Assembly: GCA_000226015.1 (NCBI GenBank)
Contig: JH152908.1
Span: 2,991 to 53,474 of the forward strand
Direction: 5' to 3'
DNA from: Mnemiopsis leidyi
Taxonomy: Eukaryota > Ctenophora > Tentaculata > Lobata > Bolinopsidae
DNA length: 50,484 nt
A model generated the notes under the pieces. The model did no database searches. It saw nothing but the letters and a program-made list of their open reading frames with translations, and was not told where the DNA came from. Below, piece after piece: positions 48,330-50,484 of the stretch (positions are counted from its first letter, which is position 1; each line of letters starts with the position of its first letter). The position numbers and the translations under genes are program-made.

Positions 48330-50414
48330 TTATAAAGCAGTAACATCATCATGATCATTGCCCATATCAGAGTGTTTACCCCCTGCCTCGCCAACGCTCG
48401 AACCCTCGCTCTCTTCCTCTGATTCGCTGCCCCCATCTTCGTCCTCTGGAACAGACTCAAGCATGGACACAGACGCGTCAAACCTTACTCGGGAAGGGGA
48501 AAGTGGCTCCTCTTCTTCCTTGTCAGACTCGTTGTTCTCGTCGCTCAGCTGCTCTCCCAGAGCGGCTAGCTTCTGTTGGACCTCCTCCGGGGACATGTCG
48601 TCACCCGAGTCGGACTGAAGTTCTTCTTTCTCGGCGGGATCTTGTACCTCCGCAAGCAATCCCTCGTCTTCACTGTCAGTTTCTGAAATTTTAACTTCAA
48701 CCTCGGCCTCCGTTTCAACCTGTCCAACTACCTCTACAGAAACTTCAGCTGCAGCAGCTCCTTCAACCGCTCCTGATGCTGCAACATCCACCTCCATATT
48801 TGCAGCGGGAACTTTGGGGGCTTCAACAGCGAGTTCAGAAGTTTCAACAGCGAGTTCTGGAGTTTCAACAGCGAGTTCTGGAGTTTTGACAACTTCAGGT
48901 GTTTCAACAGCAACTTCAGGTGTTTTAACAGCGACTTCGGGTGTTCTGACATTGATCACCGTTTCCACCACAGCAGCTGCCGGAGCTTCAACCTCAACAT
49001 GTGACTTCTCGACCTCAACATCAACATCTAGGGCCGCAGCAGGTGCTTGAACTTCAGCCTCAGGTGCTGGAACTTTCACCTCAGGTGCTGGAACTTCGAC
49101 CTCAGGTGCTTGAACTGCAGCAGCTAGCTCAGGTACTTCTACCGAGACTTGTGTGTCTAGGACAGGAGCGACGGGTCTCTTTGGGGGTAATCTAGGGGGA
49201 GCAGAGGGGTAGGAGTACTCAACAGGTTCCACCTCCACCACGCCACTGTGTGCTGTACCGTTAGTTAAAGCTGGTTCTTCAGGCAGTTCAGGAATGTTGA
49301 TGTACTCCGGCTGTTGGTTGTTCCTCCACTCATCTTCTTGACCTGGTTAACGGGAATTAGGGCATGGAGTGGAAGTGACGATTTGTTAAGAATGATTATC
49401 ATTAATCGAACGTCCATTTCGAATATAAATGTAAAGTATAAGCAGAAATTTTCGTACTTAAGTCCACAGTCTGGAAGTTTTCCTCAAGCGGGCCAGGATC
49501 TGCTTTCTTTCCTGCAGAGAAAGGCATATTTTAGAGAATCAGGGAGAAGGCCCTTACCATGACACCCTGAAATTTGCCCCATGCCCAACGGTCAAAAAAC
49601 TTGACCACTTGACCACGGTTATAATTATATCAAATATTTAACCATGGTCATAATCACATTTTTGACCATTTGAAGTTGGCCGAATGATCTAAAAATCGTT
49701 TAGTTTTACAACGATAAAAACATGATATCGGGACTCTTCACGCAAATCAGACATAAGCACTCACCCATGTCAAGTTCAGTTGGACGTTAGTGAGCAGTTT
49801 GACAATTTTTGTTTTGTTTAAGAGACAAAGAAAATGGCGCATTAATTAAGTTTCAGATAAGTTGCTATAAACAATTATATAAACATAAAAATCTAGAATT
49901 AACAAATCATCATAATTCAAAACCCCGATTACGAAATAAAACCATACCGGTCGTCCAGTAACAATTGCGTGCTCTGATTCAAATATGATATGAATTATTT
50001 GGTACTTAATCACGTAATCAGAAAATTATTAAAATTCAATCAATCTTTATTGACATCAAATTCAAGAATTAAACATCAAGGAAAATTTATTCAAAATAAG
50101 CAAAATACGGGTAAAGTCAACTTTAACAGAACATTCATAAAAACCCTGATAACTCAATACATTTAATTTCAGAGCACAATTAAATAGATAAACCAATCTT
50201 AGAAAGAGAGAAAGTATAGTATTGTCCGGTCAGTCGGTCAGTCAGACTCGCAGCTCACACTCTCACATGCAATCTCGCACTGTGGACTAACGGTTGTATT
50301 TCCGAGTGTAGTTGATTGGGAACGCTCCTTTAGCACCTGAACCTTGTAGTACCCCCATAAACCATCCGGCATCCTGCAAAATTAGATCTTAGTTGAAGTC
50401 CTGTGTATGTGTGT

Positions 50415-50483
<69 letters not shown>

Positions 50484-50484
50484 G
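48330..50484 (-). CDS. SH3 protein with acidic repeat tail (5' end outside)
   Basis: Reverse exons 50373-50292, 49511-49458 and 49342-48330 join in phase; the gene continues upstream beyond the window end. The first exon is the second half of an SH3 domain: DAGWFMGVLQGSGAKGAFPI then NYT, with the binding-surface Trp, the FP and the Tyr of the usual FPxNY motif. GW(L/F)MGV and an Asn-aromatic-Thr end recall the SH3 of amphiphysin/BIN1, so an amphiphysin-like protein is a possibility. The exon reads into a TAG unless a donor (AACC|GTTAGT) is used; using it matches the next exon in phase. The remaining 355 residues contain a Pro-rich patch (YPSAPPRLPPKRP), alternating Pro/Ala/Glu/Val repeats (AP-EVEVPAPEVKVPAPE), heptads of TPELAVE, and a Glu/Ser-rich end. 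The tail is probably disordered. In vertebrate amphiphysins the SH3 is C-terminal, so the long tail is unusual. Confidence 0.6.
48821..48949 (-). repeat. 21 bp coding minisatellite (TPELAVE heptads)
   Basis: About six units of 21 bp encode TPEVAVK, TPEVAVE, TPEVVK (one codon short), TPELAVE twice, and TSELAVE in the tail of the SH3 protein. Two adjacent units are almost identical in DNA, which indicates recent unit duplication. Confidence 0.85.
50403..50482. repeat. GT microsatellite at the window edge
   Basis: About 80 bp of (GT)n with two early TATG interruptions; it reaches the end of the supplied sequence. It lies in the intron upstream of the SH3 exon at 50292-50373. Confidence 0.95.

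Overview
This is a window of animal nuclear DNA. The genes have many GT-AG introns of roughly 100-800 bp with AT-rich intergenic DNA, and the products are animal-type proteins: a GRK2/3-type receptor kinase, a rhodopsin-like GPCR, Integrator and NMD subunits, and a six-EF-hand calbindin-type protein. The window also holds a tRNA-derived SINE, fold-back DNA elements and long GT microsatellites. Proteins are the right length for their families, but most are clearly divergent from vertebrate ones. That suggests an early-branching or fast-evolving invertebrate. A ctenophore or similar non-bilaterian is a guess, not something the sequence proves. Ten Ns at 39816-39825 show this is a draft assembly.

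Layout. 1-2352 is a decayed transposon region (hAT-like MITE, a reverse-transcriptase fragment, a transposon-like ORF). 2353-20684 carries six forward genes: GRK2/3-like kinase, NDUFAF3 (complex I assembly), INTS8 (Integrator), an RCC1L-like protein, a calcineurin-B/CHP-like EF-hand protein and nucleostemin GNL3/GNL3L. CDK7 (20990-25144, +) has a single-exon GPCR on the opposite strand in its fourth intron. CDK7 converges on a calbindin/secretagogin-type gene (25573-27351, -). A gene-poor 4.8 kb then leads to an E-box/CRE cluster in front of an unrecognised multi-pass membrane protein (32120-34239, +). A CpG-rich island and a second hAT-like MITE follow, then an intronless 16-finger C2H2 gene (36971-39517, +), SMG8 (40112-44882, +) and CHTOP (45179-46435, +). 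The right edge holds the 3' part of a reverse-strand SH3 protein with an acidic repeat tail, cut by the window end.

There is no operon and no obvious pathway cluster. Several neighbours are general gene-expression genes (INTS8, CDK7, SMG8, CHTOP) or signalling genes (GRK, GPCR, EF-hand proteins). I built the exon chains by hand from splice signals, reading phase and family similarity. The phases close in every model, but none is backed by transcripts.

I found no clearly new system. The best candidates for something undescribed are the orphan membrane protein, the nested GPCR that lacks the usual DRY and NPxxY motifs, the SH3 protein with a heptad-repeat acidic tail, and the MITE families.
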